NCBI GenBank assembly: GCA_964386325.1
Contig: CAYLQY010000001.1
Span: 248,001 to 312,000 of the forward strand
Reading direction: 5' to 3'
DNA length: 64,000 nt
Source: Anaerorhabdus sp964386325
GTDB lineage: Bacteria; Bacillota_I; Bacilli_A; Erysipelotrichales; Erysipelotrichaceae
The notes beneath the pieces were generated by a model, which ran no database searches, had not been told where the DNA came from, and saw only the letters and a list, made by a program, of their open reading frames with translations. Shown piece by piece: positions 44,454 to 52,975 of the stretch. The position numbers and the translations under genes were made by a program. How positions within the stretch are numbered: position 1 is the stretch's first letter; each line of letters begins with the position of its first letter.

Positions 44454-44530
44454 GGCGAGGTAGCTTAGTTGGCTAGAGCGTTCGGTTCATACCCGGAAGG
44501 TCGTGGGTTCGAGTCCCACCCTCGCTACCA
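44454..44530 (+). tRNA. tRNA-Met (CAU), elongator type
   Basis: The anticodon loop TTCATAC has CAT. Acceptor GGCGAGG pairs with CCTCGCT through a G-U at the first pair. The GGTTCATACCC arm resembles Gram-positive elongator tRNA-Met as I remember it. Confidence 0.85.
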
Positions 44531-44559
44531 TCGTTTTAAAGTTTATGAGGTCGGAATAC

Positions 44560-44636
44560 GGACCCTTAGCTCAGTTGGTCAGAGCTACCGGCTCATAACC
44601 GGTTGGTCGTAGGTTCGAGTCCTACAGGGTCCACCA
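44560..44636 (+). tRNA. CAU tRNA, probably tRNA-Ile2
   Basis: Acceptor GGACCCT pairs with AGGGTCC, the loop CTCATAA has CAT, and CCA is encoded. The body resembles Bacillus tRNA-Ile2, whose C34 is changed to lysidine, more than the elongator tRNA-Met at 44454. The assignment rests on memory of the family. Confidence 0.75.
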
Positions 44637-44653
44637 GTTAATTTAATCTTTAT

Positions 44654-44744
44654 GGAGGAATACCCAAGTGGTTGAAGGGTCCGGTCTTGAAAACCGGTAG
44701 GTCGGGAAACTGGCGCCTGGGTTCGAATCCCAGTTCCTCCGCCA
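44654..44744 (+). tRNA. tRNA-Ser (UGA)
   Basis: A long variable arm (class II), acceptor GGAGGAA with TTCCTCC, anticodon TGA in loop CTTGAAA, and an encoded CCA. Confidence 0.95.
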
Positions 44745-44766
44745 TTTAAAAAATTTATTATCACAT

Positions 44767-44843
<77 letters not shown>

Positions 44844-44846
44844 AGT

Positions 44847-44922
44847 GGTCCTGTAGCTCAGTCGGTAGAGCAATGGACTGAAAATCCATGTGTCGCCGGT
44901 TCAATCCCGGCTGGGACCACCA
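44847..44922 (+). tRNA. tRNA-Phe (GAA)
   Basis: Acceptor GGTCCTG pairs with TGGGACC through G-U pairs, the anticodon loop has GAA, and CCA is encoded. It begins 3 nt after tRNA-fMet. Confidence 0.93.
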
Positions 44923-44933
44923 TTAGAAAACAT

Positions 44934-44972
44934 GCGTATAAGCCTATTATTAAAGGGTTTATACGCTTTTTC
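44934..44972 (+). terminator. Terminator of the tRNA array
   Basis: GCGTATAA-G-CC pairs with GG-G-TTTATACGC, followed by five T residues. Confidence 0.85.
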
Positions 44973-45308
44973 TTTCTTTATTTACAAATTAATTTTTTAT
45001 CGTTCTTTATTAGTTTTTATCGTTCTTTGTGATGTCAGTGATGTCAAAAAGCTGATTTTTCTTTATAACTTTAAGTTGCTCTAAACTTATTGTGGTTTAG
45101 ATAGACTTAAAAATATACTAAATGTTTAACTATTAGAACCTGAGAATAGATGTAGTCATGTAAAATTAAATGCTAAAAGGTATGAATTATTCCAAAATGA
45201 AGAGTTTTCATGAAATATGATGTATAATAGTCAAAGGCGTAAATTCGCTAATATAACAAATACGTTATTTTGATAAAATTTAATTAGATATTGAAAGGAT
45301 TAACAGAT
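44973..45308. other. Intergenic region with tandem repeats and an aro promoter
   Basis: No gene is seen. TTTTTATCGTTCTTT occurs at 44994-45008 and again at 45014-45028. GTGATGTCA is tandemly doubled at 45029-45046. A TATAAT at 45223-45228, about 80 nt before the DAHP synthase start, is the likely -10; the leader after it contains no recognised riboswitch. Confidence 0.5.
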
Positions 45309-46340
45309 ATGGGATACAAAAAAATTAGAAAAATAATGGAGGCAAGTGAAGTTATTGAACTATTGCCTTTACCAGAATCACTAAAAAGAATAAAAGAACA
45401 AAGGGATGAAGAAATTAAAAATGTTTTAAATGGAACAAGTGATAAGTTTTTAGTCATCATTGGACCATGTTCTGCAGATAATGAAGATGCTCTTTGTGAA
45501 TATGTTTCACGACTTGGCAAGGTACAAGAGAAAGTTAAAGATAAATTAATACTTATTCCGCGTATTTATACAAATAAACCAAGAACTACGGGAGAAGGAT
45601 ATAAAGGAATGTTACATCAACCTTCACCTGACAAAGAACCAAATATTTCTGATGGTATACTTGCGATTAGAAAGATGCATATTCGGGCACTTGAAATATC
45701 TGGACTTACTGCGGCAGATGAAATGCTATATCCAGATAATCTTGCATATATGGAAGATTTAATAAGTTATCATGCAGTAGGAGCAAGAAGTGTTGAAAAT
45801 CAACAACATCGTTTAACATCTAGTTGTCTTGATCTTCCAGTCGGAATGAAAAATCCAACAAGTGGGGATTTATCGGTAATGTTTAATGCCATTAAAGCTG
45901 CGCAATCAGGGCATAATTTTATTTATCGATCAAATGAAGTTGAATCTACGGGAAACCCATATGCACATGCTATTTTAAGAGGGTATGTAAATAGACACGG
46001 TGAAAACATGCCTAATTATCACTATGAAGATTTAGAACTCGCAATCGATTTTTATGAAAAACGTGGATTTGAAAATCCTGCGCTTATTATTGATACAAAT
46101 CATTCAAATTCAAGAAAACGTTATTTTGAACAAACACGTATTGCAAAAGAAATATTATATAGTAGAAAATACAATCCGAAGCTTAAAAAAGTTATTAAAG
46201 GACTGCTCATTGAAAGTTATTTATTAGCTGGTTGCCAAGATATTTCTGATAATATGGAATTTGGTAAATCGATTACTGATCCATGTTTGGGTTGGGAAGA
46301 AAGTGAAGAATTAATTTATTATATTGCTGAAAATGTATAA
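45309..46340 (+). CDS. 3-deoxy-7-phosphoheptulonate (DAHP) synthase, class I
   Basis: The first enzyme of the shikimate pathway joins phosphoenolpyruvate and erythrose-4-phosphate. The 343-residue protein has IGPCSADN, PRIYTNKPRTTGEGYKG, GARSVENQQHR, the KNPTSGDL block and DTNHSNSRK, all typical of AroF/G/H-type enzymes. ATG 45309 is used because AAAGGA lies 9 nt upstream; a TTG at 45291 is in frame but overlaps that site. It stands alone. Feedback type cannot be told by eye. Confidence 0.95.
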   Translation: MGYKKIRKIMEASEVIELLPLPESLKRIKEQRDEEIKNVLNGTSDKFLVIIGPCSADNEDALCEYVSRLGKVQEKVKDKLILIPRIYTNKPRTTGEGYKGMLHQPSPDKEPNISDGILAIRKMHIRALEISGLTAADEMLYPDNLAYMEDLISYHAVGARSVENQQHRLTSSCLDLPVGMKNPTSGDLSVMFNAIKAAQSGHNFIYRSNEVESTGNPYAHAILRGYVNRHGENMPNYHYEDLELAIDFYEKRGFENPALIIDTNHSNSRKRYFEQTRIAKEILYSRKYNPKLKKVIKGLLIESYLLAGCQDISDNMEFGKSITDPCLGWEESEELIYYIAENV

Positions 46341-46376
46341 TTTACTTAATTTGCTGAATCAAATGTAAAACTATAG

Positions 46377-46414
46377 CCTATAAATAACTTAACTAGTTAT
46401 CTATAGGTTTTTTA
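46377..46414 (+). terminator. Terminator after DAHP synthase
   Basis: CCTATA-A-ATAAC (46377-46388) pairs with GTTAT-C-TATAGG (46396-46407), followed by six T. Confidence 0.85.
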
Positions 46415-46578
46415 ATATTTGTAACAACATTAAAAAAAATTTGGAATTGTGTATTACTTTAAGTTTTCACTGTATTTTTACTCAACTCATCGTTTCAAAA
46501 ATGAACTTCAAGAGTGAAATAACACATTTAGATTTAACAGGAGAGTATAATATTTTTGAAAGTTAAAGGAGTGTTACT

Positions 46579-47397
46579 GTGGAAAATTTTATTGTCCAAA
46601 CTTGTTGGTATTTCTTCATTTATGGGTTTTTGGGATGGTGTGCAGAAGTAGTGTTTCATACTGCAATAACTGGGAAATGGGTTAATCGAGGGTTTTTAAA
46701 TGGTCCTATTTGTCCTATTTATGGATTTGGCATGTTGCTTATTCTTCTTGTTTTAGACCCTCTAAAAAACAATTTATTCCTTTTATTTATAGGCTCTGTT
46801 CTATTAACGAGTAGCCTTGAATTTATTACAGGATGGACATTGAAGAATTTGTTTCATTTAACATGGTGGGATTATTCTAACCGACCATTTAATTTAGGTG
46901 GATATATTTGTTTGAAGTTCAGTATAATGTGGGGTGTTGCAGGAGTTATTATCGTTGAAATCATACACCCAATAGTACAACGTTTTGTTGAGTCTTTACC
47001 ACTTACTATAGCTCTCTTTTTTGTTATTTTATTTAGTGCAATCTTAATATTGGATTTTATTGCAACACTTACTACATTGGTTGGATTTAAACATAATCTT
47101 CGTGAGTTAGAAAGAGTTGGTTTAGAAATAAGAAAATTGAGTGATTCATTAAGTCATGAACTGAGTGATGTTACTAAAATAACAGACAATAAGTTTGAAG
47201 AAACTAGACAAGAATTACAAGCTAAACTTGAATCATTAGAAAAACAAAATACTTTCTTAAAAAGACATATACTAGAGAAACGTTTTTTAGGAAGTCATCG
47301 CTTTTTTGGCTCATTACCTAAATTTCAATTTACCAAGCATGGATCAACTCATGCGCAATTAAAAGATGATTTCAATAAAATTCACAATGAAAATTAA
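46579..47397 (+). CDS. CmpB-type putative ABC transporter membrane protein (PF06541)
   Basis: The 272-residue protein starts with FFIYGFLGWCAEVVFHT and has the family's RGFLNGPICPIYGFG and TWWDYSNRPFNLGGYICL motifs in about five helices. A C-terminal cytoplasmic coiled coil (about 168-230) follows. The family is named as a transporter permease, but its function is not established. It starts with GTG at 46579, backed by AAAGGAG 7 nt upstream. It is transcribed alone. Confidence 0.85.
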   Translation: MENFIVQTCWYFFIYGFLGWCAEVVFHTAITGKWVNRGFLNGPICPIYGFGMLLILLVLDPLKNNLFLLFIGSVLLTSSLEFITGWTLKNLFHLTWWDYSNRPFNLGGYICLKFSIMWGVAGVIIVEIIHPIVQRFVESLPLTIALFFVILFSAILILDFIATLTTLVGFKHNLRELERVGLEIRKLSDSLSHELSDVTKITDNKFEETRQELQAKLESLEKQNTFLKRHILEKRFLGSHRFFGSLPKFQFTKHGSTHAQLKDDFNKIHNEN

Positions 47398-47525
47398 ACA
47401 TTGTAAAGTATAAGTATTTTATGAAAAAAGGTAAAAGAGTATACCTTGAAGAATTATTGGAGTTATAATACTAATATTTAATATTATATTGCTGAAACAC
47501 TTGATAGAGTTGAAAGAAAATGAAT

Positions 47526-47574
47526 AAAGACAAAGGAAAGAAGATATTAATTCTCTTAACTTTGTCTTTTGTTT
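47526..47574 (+). terminator. Terminator in the gap after the CmpB-type gene
   Basis: AAAGACAAAG (47526-47535) and CTTTGTCTTT (47560-47569) form a perfect 10-bp stem with a 24-nt AT-rich loop, then TT-G-TTTT. It lies 129 nt after the stop; the rest of the 277-nt gap shows no gene. Confidence 0.7.
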
Positions 47575-47674
47575 TATATTTATAAGAAAAAATTTGTTAG
47601 AATAAATAGCAAGAATAATTAAAAGATGTAAAAATGCGTTTGATATAATTGCTCCAAGAAAGGAGGATGCTGTA

Positions 47675-48535
47675 ATGAAGATAAATATTATTAATGTAAA
47701 TTTAGTAATAGAATATATAGAGAATAACTTAGCAAATAAACTAGACTTAGAAATAGTAGCTCAGGCAGCACATTATTCTAAATACCATTTACATCGAATT
47801 TTTACAGAAACGGTTGGTCTTACTATACATGACTATGTACAAAGGCGACGATTAACTGAAGCTAGCAAGTTGCTCATATTTTCAGATAAACCAATTATTG
47901 AAATTGCTTTGATTGCAGGCTATGAAAGTCAACAAGCATTCACAACAATTTTCAAACTAATGTATAAGAAATCACCTAATCAATACCGAGTAGAAAGACA
48001 ATTTTATCCATTGCAGCTACGTTATATTTTGAATAATCAACCAACAAAAATAAGTACTGAAATTGATTGGAAAAAAGATATCATCTTTGCAGAAGAGAAA
48101 GATATACCTGCATGGATGGATTTACTCTCTCTTGTTGTAGATGGATTTCCATATCTAGAGGAAACTAGATATTTAGATCAATTAGTGCAAGCTATTAATA
48201 AAAAACAAGCACTGATTATACGAGACAGTAATACCATCATTGGTGCAATGGCATTCAATGATGAAACAGGAAGTATTGATTTTTTAGGCATTCACCCACA
48301 ATACAGAAAAAAAGACATTGCTCGAGCTTTTATGCAAAAAGCAGTTGAAGAACTTTTAAAAGATGTTCCAATAAGTATTACAACTTTTCGAGAAGGTGAT
48401 AAAGCCGATCTGGGTTATCGAGAAGTATTTCAAAAACTGGGGTTTGCTGAAGCAGAACTACTAATAGAATTTGGTTATCCAACACAAAAATTTATTCTTC
48501 GCAAAGAGAATTTTGAGGTGAATGACAGTGAGTGA
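47675..48535 (+). CDS. AraC-type regulator fused to a GNAT-like domain
   Basis: The first 110 residues are an AraC double helix-turn-helix (LDLEIVAQAAHYSKYHLHRIFTETVG, then IIEIALIAGYESQQAFTTIFK). The C-terminal half (about 130-280) looks like a GNAT acetyltransferase fold (GAMAFNDETGSIDFLGIHPQYRKKDIARAFMQKAVEEL). The GNAT part may act as a ligand sensor or a real enzyme. The gene overlaps the MATE exporter by 8 nt, so it probably regulates that exporter. AAGGAGG lies upstream of its ATG. Confidence 0.82.
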   Translation: MKINIINVNLVIEYIENNLANKLDLEIVAQAAHYSKYHLHRIFTETVGLTIHDYVQRRRLTEASKLLIFSDKPIIEIALIAGYESQQAFTTIFKLMYKKSPNQYRVERQFYPLQLRYILNNQPTKISTEIDWKKDIIFAEEKDIPAWMDLLSLVVDGFPYLEETRYLDQLVQAINKKQALIIRDSNTIIGAMAFNDETGSIDFLGIHPQYRKKDIARAFMQKAVEELLKDVPISITTFREGDKADLGYREVFQKLGFAEAELLIEFGYPTQKFILRKENFEVNDSE

Positions 48536-49880
48536 TAATCTTTCACAGAATATCCAAAATCCTCTTGCGGGCAACTTTACTCTAAAATCACTTTTGAAAT
48601 TTGCATTTCCAACAATTTTAATGATGGTTTTCATGGGATTATATACGATAGGAGATACTGTTATCATCGCTCGTTTTGTTAATACCGATGCCTTATCAGC
48701 CTTAAATATCGTTACCCCTGTTATCAATGTTATTGTAGGGCTTGGTGCAATGTTAGCGACAGGTGGTAGCGCAATTGTTGCGAGAAAAATGGGTGAGGGT
48801 AATACTAAACGGGCATCACAAGACTTCACATTAATTGTTTTAGCAGGAATTATTTTGGGTTTAGTTGTTGCAATCATAGGAAATCTTTTTATTGATGAAA
48901 TCATATGGCAATTAGGTGCAAGTGATTTGCTATTTGAGTATTGTAAGCAATATCTATTAATTCTTTTAATCTTTACCCCTGCAAGTATGATGCAAGTATT
49001 ATTTCAAAATCTAATTGTCACTGCTGGTAAACCGGGATTTGGAATGCTTTTATCAATTAGTGCAGGAGCAATCAATGTTGTTCTTGATTATATCTTTGTT
49101 GTTTCGATGAACATGGGAATTGCAGGTTCTGCACTAGGTACGGGGATTGGATATATGAAACCAACAGTGATAGGGTTTTTATTCTTCTTACGATCAAAAG
49201 GAACTTTGCAATTTCAAAAGCCTATTTTTGATATTAAAGTTTTATGGGAAAGTAGTTCAAATGGTTTTTCGGAGATGGTGAGTCAAGTAGCAACTGCAGT
49301 AACAACATTTCTATTTAATTTGATGATAATGAAATTATTGGGTGAAAATGGTGTTGCAGCAATTACAATAATCATTTATACGCAATTTTTACTAACAACT
49401 CTATATATTGGCTTTTCAATGGGGGTTGCACCAATAATTAGTTATAATTTTGGAAGTAAAGATTATGAATGTTTAAAACGTATTTTTCTCATTTGCTTAC
49501 GTTTTGTATCCGTTATCTCAGTTGTTGTATTTGCTTTAGCAATGTTACTAGGGTCACCTTTGGTTCGTATTTTTTCACCAATTGGAACAGAAGTTTATAA
49601 GATAGCACGACAAGGTTTTCTAATTTTTCCAATCAGCTTTTTATTTTGCGGATTTAATATATTTGTATCTGCTACTTTCACTGCACTATCAAATGGAAAA
49701 GTGTCAGCGGTTATTTCTACATTACGAACATTTGTTTTTATATCAGTTGCATTACTAATACTACCGCAATTATTTGATGTTGTTGGTGTTTGGATTGCAG
49801 TACCATTAGCTGAATTTCTAACAATGATAGTATCGGTTGCTTTTATCATAAGAAATAAAAAAGTCTATCATTATCTATGA
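48528..49880 (+). CDS. MATE family efflux transporter
   Basis: About 12 helices and two similar halves (LKFAFPTILMMVFMGLYTIGDTVIIARFVN near the start, TFLFNLMIMKLLGENGVAAITIIIY in the second). This is the MATE pattern for cation-driven drug export. GTG 48528 is preferred because GAGGTG (48515-48520) lies 7 nt upstream; ATG 48522 would be only 1 nt away. It overlaps the AraC-GNAT gene, so the two are coupled. Substrate unknown. Confidence 0.9.
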   Translation: MSDNLSQNIQNPLAGNFTLKSLLKFAFPTILMMVFMGLYTIGDTVIIARFVNTDALSALNIVTPVINVIVGLGAMLATGGSAIVARKMGEGNTKRASQDFTLIVLAGIILGLVVAIIGNLFIDEIIWQLGASDLLFEYCKQYLLILLIFTPASMMQVLFQNLIVTAGKPGFGMLLSISAGAINVVLDYIFVVSMNMGIAGSALGTGIGYMKPTVIGFLFFLRSKGTLQFQKPIFDIKVLWESSSNGFSEMVSQVATAVTTFLFNLMIMKLLGENGVAAITIIIYTQFLLTTLYIGFSMGVAPIISYNFGSKDYECLKRIFLICLRFVSVISVVVFALAMLLGSPLVRIFSPIGTEVYKIARQGFLIFPISFLFCGFNIFVSATFTALSNGKVSAVISTLRTFVFISVALLILPQLFDVVGVWIAVPLAEFLTMIVSVAFIIRNKKVYHYL

Positions 49881-49955
49881 TGTGAAAAATAAAGAAAGTA
49901 AATTTGAATTGTATTGAAGAAATAAATATAAAATTGAAAAATTAAAAAAAATATT

Positions 49956-49991
49956 GAAAGGGCTTGCAATCAAAAAAAGTTATGGTATTAT
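49956..49991 (+). promoter_or_regulatory. bgl operon promoter with candidate cre box
   Basis: TGAAAGGGCTTGCA (49956-49969) matches the CcpA cre consensus TGAAAGCGCTTTCA at 12 of 14 positions and overlaps the -35 TTGCAA (49965-49970). TGGTATTAT (49983-49991) is an extended -10. Carbon catabolite repression is the likely role. Confidence 0.6.
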
Positions 49992-50009
49992 GTACTCATA
50001 AGTCAGTGA

Positions 50010-50079
50010 TGTGATTATTAAGTTAAGCAAGATCTGAACTCAACACGAAAAATTTGTGTGAGTTGGGTCTTGTTTTTTT
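50010..50079 (+). promoter_or_regulatory. Antiterminator (RAT-like) site and terminator in the bgl leader
   Basis: A terminator forms from CAAGATC-x2-AACTCA-x-CAC (from 50028) with GTG-x-GAGTT-x-G-x-TCTTG (to 50072), followed by seven T. Its 5' arm overlaps a region, GATTATTAAGTTAAGCAAGA, that resembles the RAT sequence bound by LicT/BglG proteins. The first gene downstream encodes such a protein. Confidence 0.7.
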
Positions 50080-50101
50080 GCGACTTCTAGGAGGATTATA
50101 A

Positions 50102-50935
50102 ATGAAAATCTATAAGGTAATAAACAACAATATGGTCTCTGTTTATAACGAAAATGGACAAGAGGTTATGCTTAAAGGTTTGTCTATTGGGTTTAATAAG
50201 AAACCTGGAGATTTAGTTGATGAAAGCAAGATTGAAAAGAAATTTGTTTTGGAAAATCAGCAATTGGTAAGACAGTTTGATTCTATTGTAATGAGTTTAG
50301 ATAAGAATGTTGTAGATACTTGTATTGATGTAATTGCGGATATTAAAAAGTACTCTAAGGTTGAATTGGCAGACTCTTTATATGTGACTATTGTTGATCA
50401 TATTAATAATTTGATTGATCGCATGAACGAAGGAATTAAATTTGATAACTCAATACTTTGGGATTTGAAAAGAATTTATTCTGAGGAATATCTACTTGCA
50501 AAAAATGCCATTACTGAACTAAATAAACGATTGGATTATCAACTGCCCGATGATGAAGCGAATTTTATTACATTGCATATCGTCAATGCAGAAAAATCAA
50601 GAACAATGAATGAAACATATAAAATTACTGATTGTATTGGTGACATATGTGCCATTGTAAAAAGTGAATTACCCTTGGATGTGTCGGATGAAGATTATTA
50701 CTATAATCGCTTCATAATGCATCTTCGATTTATGCTAGAAAATCAAGGAAATCGAATGCAAGGTATACATAAGAGAAACAATATTATGCTTCAATCAATG
50801 ATTGTTTTATATCCAGTAATTTGGAATACAGTAGAAAAAATTTCAGGTTATGTAAAAGCAAATTTAAATTGGGATTTATCGAATGACGAAAAACTATATC
50901 TGATAATTCATTTGGTACAAATATTTCATAGATAA
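50102..50935 (+). CDS. BglG/LicT-family transcription antiterminator
   Basis: An N-terminal RNA-binding CAT domain (about 1-55: YKVINNNMVSVYNENGQEVMLKGLSIGFNKKPGD) is followed by two PTS regulation domains (about 65-170 and 171-277). Candidate phosphorylated histidines lie in VDHINNLIDR and LHIVNAEKS of the first PRD, and MHLRFM and IHLVQIFH of the second. It should stop termination in its own leader when beta-glucosides are present. AGGAGG precedes the ATG. Confidence 0.93.
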   Translation: MKIYKVINNNMVSVYNENGQEVMLKGLSIGFNKKPGDLVDESKIEKKFVLENQQLVRQFDSIVMSLDKNVVDTCIDVIADIKKYSKVELADSLYVTIVDHINNLIDRMNEGIKFDNSILWDLKRIYSEEYLLAKNAITELNKRLDYQLPDDEANFITLHIVNAEKSRTMNETYKITDCIGDICAIVKSELPLDVSDEDYYYNRFIMHLRFMLENQGNRMQGIHKRNNIMLQSMIVLYPVIWNTVEKISGYVKANLNWDLSNDEKLYLIIHLVQIFHR

Positions 50936-50968
50936 AATCAAAAATTAACAGATATAGAGGAGAGAATA

Positions 50969-51412
50969 ATGATTATTTACAGTGTAGTAAAAGGAATTGT
51001 ACAAAGCTTGGAGTTCATACCTGATGAGATGTTTTCAACTAAGGTAGTTGGTGATGGCGTTGCGGTAAAACCAGAAGAGAATTGGATATATAGTCCAGTT
51101 GAAGGAACAATATCTATGGTTTTTGAAACAAAACATGCAATCGGAATAACAACAGATGATGGTACAGAAATATTAATGCATATTGGTGTGGATACAATGA
51201 ATTTACAGGGTGAGCCGTTTGACATATATGTGCAAGTGAACGATAGAGTTAAAAAAGGTGAATTGTTGATGAGTTCAGATTTCAAATTGATTGAAGAAAA
51301 AGGATTGTGCTCATCAATTATGACAATAATCACAAATCGAAAAATAAAAATACTTAAGTCAGAAGGATTAGTATCTAAAGATGAAGCTGTACTTGAAGTA
51401 ATAGAGGCATAA
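50969..51412 (+). CDS. PTS sugar transporter IIA component (glucose/crr family)
   Basis: The 147-residue protein has the IIA-Glc fold motifs: VVGDGVAVKP, SPVEGTISMVFETKHAIGI (first His) and LMHIGVDTMNL (active His). It supplies the phosphate to the separate IIBC protein at 52976, which lacks its own IIA domain. AGGAG precedes the ATG. Confidence 0.93.
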   Translation: MIIYSVVKGIVQSLEFIPDEMFSTKVVGDGVAVKPEENWIYSPVEGTISMVFETKHAIGITTDDGTEILMHIGVDTMNLQGEPFDIYVQVNDRVKKGELLMSSDFKLIEEKGLCSSIMTIITNRKIKILKSEGLVSKDEAVLEVIEA

Positions 51413-51424
51413 AAGGAGGAGAAT

Positions 51425-52924
51425 ATGTCAAAGAAAGATTTGCAGTACAAATTTCCAGAAGGATTTTTATGGGGTGGGGCTATCGCAGCGAACCAAAGTG
51501 AAGGTGCATGGTTAGAGGATGGAAAAACGCCACAAACAACTGACGTCATGGTTGGTATTGAAAATGACGGTCATACGCCTGGCATTAAATACAATGAAGG
51601 TACAGGTAAGTATGAGATTGCACAAGACCCAAACAAAGTTTATTTAGCAAATGAAGGAATTGATTTTTATCATCGCTACAAAGAAGATATCAAGTTGATT
51701 GCGGGCATGGGATTTACTTGCTTCAGAACTTCTATTTCATGGGCTAGAGTATTTCCAGCAGGAGATGCAATGGTGCCAAATGAAGTTGCTTTAAAACACT
51801 ATGATGATGTTATTGATACTATTCGGTCATATGGGATGGAACCAATTATCACAATCACCCATTTTGATAATCCTTTAGATTTAATGATTAATTACAATGG
51901 TTGGTCAAATCGTAAATTAATTGATTTCTATTTGAATTATTGTGATGCAATTTTCAGAAGATATGGAGGAAAGGTAAAGTACTGGTTAACGTTTAATGAA
52001 ATCAATAATTTATACCGTAGACCATTTGCAGCAGCTGGAGTTCTACCAAGTCAAACAGACCCTAGCAAGAAATACTATGATGAGAATTATACAGAATTAG
52101 AAATGAATCAAGCGTTGCACAATACGATGTTAGCGAATGCATTGAGTGTAAAGATGTTTCATAAACTAGTGCCCAATGGAATAATTGGCTGTATGATGGC
52201 AGGTTCACATGCTTCAGTATATTCTGCATCTTGCAACCCAGATGATGTCTTAGCGACGATTGATGCGAAACGTGAGACATATTTATTTACAGATATTATG
52301 TGTGAAGGGTATTATCCATTCTGGTTGACAAAACTTTGGGAGAAACATGGAACTTATCCAGAAATTCGTGAAGGAGAATTGGAAACGATTCGTAATAACA
52401 CAGTTGACTATTTAGGGTTCAGTTATTACTTTTCAAATGTATGTGTACATGAAGAAGGGCATATGTATGATGGTGGTGCATTAGTTCCAGGTGGTAAAAA
52501 AACAATAAATGAATTCTGTAATGAGTTTAGTCCAGATCCTTGGCGTTTCCGCAAAGATCCTAAAGGATTCAGGATTCTTGTACAAGAATATTCAGATCGT
52601 TATCATTTACCATTATTCATCGCTGAGAATGGAATCGGCTTATATGAAAATGATGCAGATGGACCAATTCAAGATCCAGAACGTGTGAAGTATTTAGAAG
52701 AACATTTGAAACAATTACAACTTGCAATTGAAGATGGCGCACCGGTCTTTGGATATTGTTGGTGGGGTCCGATTGATATCATGTCTTCTGGATCAGGAGA
52801 GATGGATAAACGCTATGGATTTATCTATGTTGATAAGCATAATGATGGAACAGGTGATATGCACCGTTCGATAAAGCAAAGCTATTATCGCTACAAAGAA
52901 ATCATTGAAAATAATGGTCTATAA
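51425..52924 (+). CDS. 6-phospho-beta-glucosidase (GH1)
   Basis: A 499-residue GH1 enzyme that splits phosphorylated beta-glucosides after uptake. FPEGFLWGGAIAANQSEGAW is the family start; WLTFNEIN carries the acid/base Glu (about 184) and FIAENGIG the nucleophile Glu (about 399). It is very similar to the enzyme at 54458 and precedes the PTS IIBC gene. AAAGGAGG lies upstream. Confidence 0.94.
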   Translation: MSKKDLQYKFPEGFLWGGAIAANQSEGAWLEDGKTPQTTDVMVGIENDGHTPGIKYNEGTGKYEIAQDPNKVYLANEGIDFYHRYKEDIKLIAGMGFTCFRTSISWARVFPAGDAMVPNEVALKHYDDVIDTIRSYGMEPIITITHFDNPLDLMINYNGWSNRKLIDFYLNYCDAIFRRYGGKVKYWLTFNEINNLYRRPFAAAGVLPSQTDPSKKYYDENYTELEMNQALHNTMLANALSVKMFHKLVPNGIIGCMMAGSHASVYSASCNPDDVLATIDAKRETYLFTDIMCEGYYPFWLTKLWEKHGTYPEIREGELETIRNNTVDYLGFSYYFSNVCVHEEGHMYDGGALVPGGKKTINEFCNEFSPDPWRFRKDPKGFRILVQEYSDRYHLPLFIAENGIGLYENDADGPIQDPERVKYLEEHLKQLQLAIEDGAPVFGYCWWGPIDIMSSGSGEMDKRYGFIYVDKHNDGTGDMHRSIKQSYYRYKEIIENNGL

Positions 52925-52975
52925 GGTAGTGAAGCAATAATCAAAAAAACACGAAATACAAGGGAGGGAAAAACA

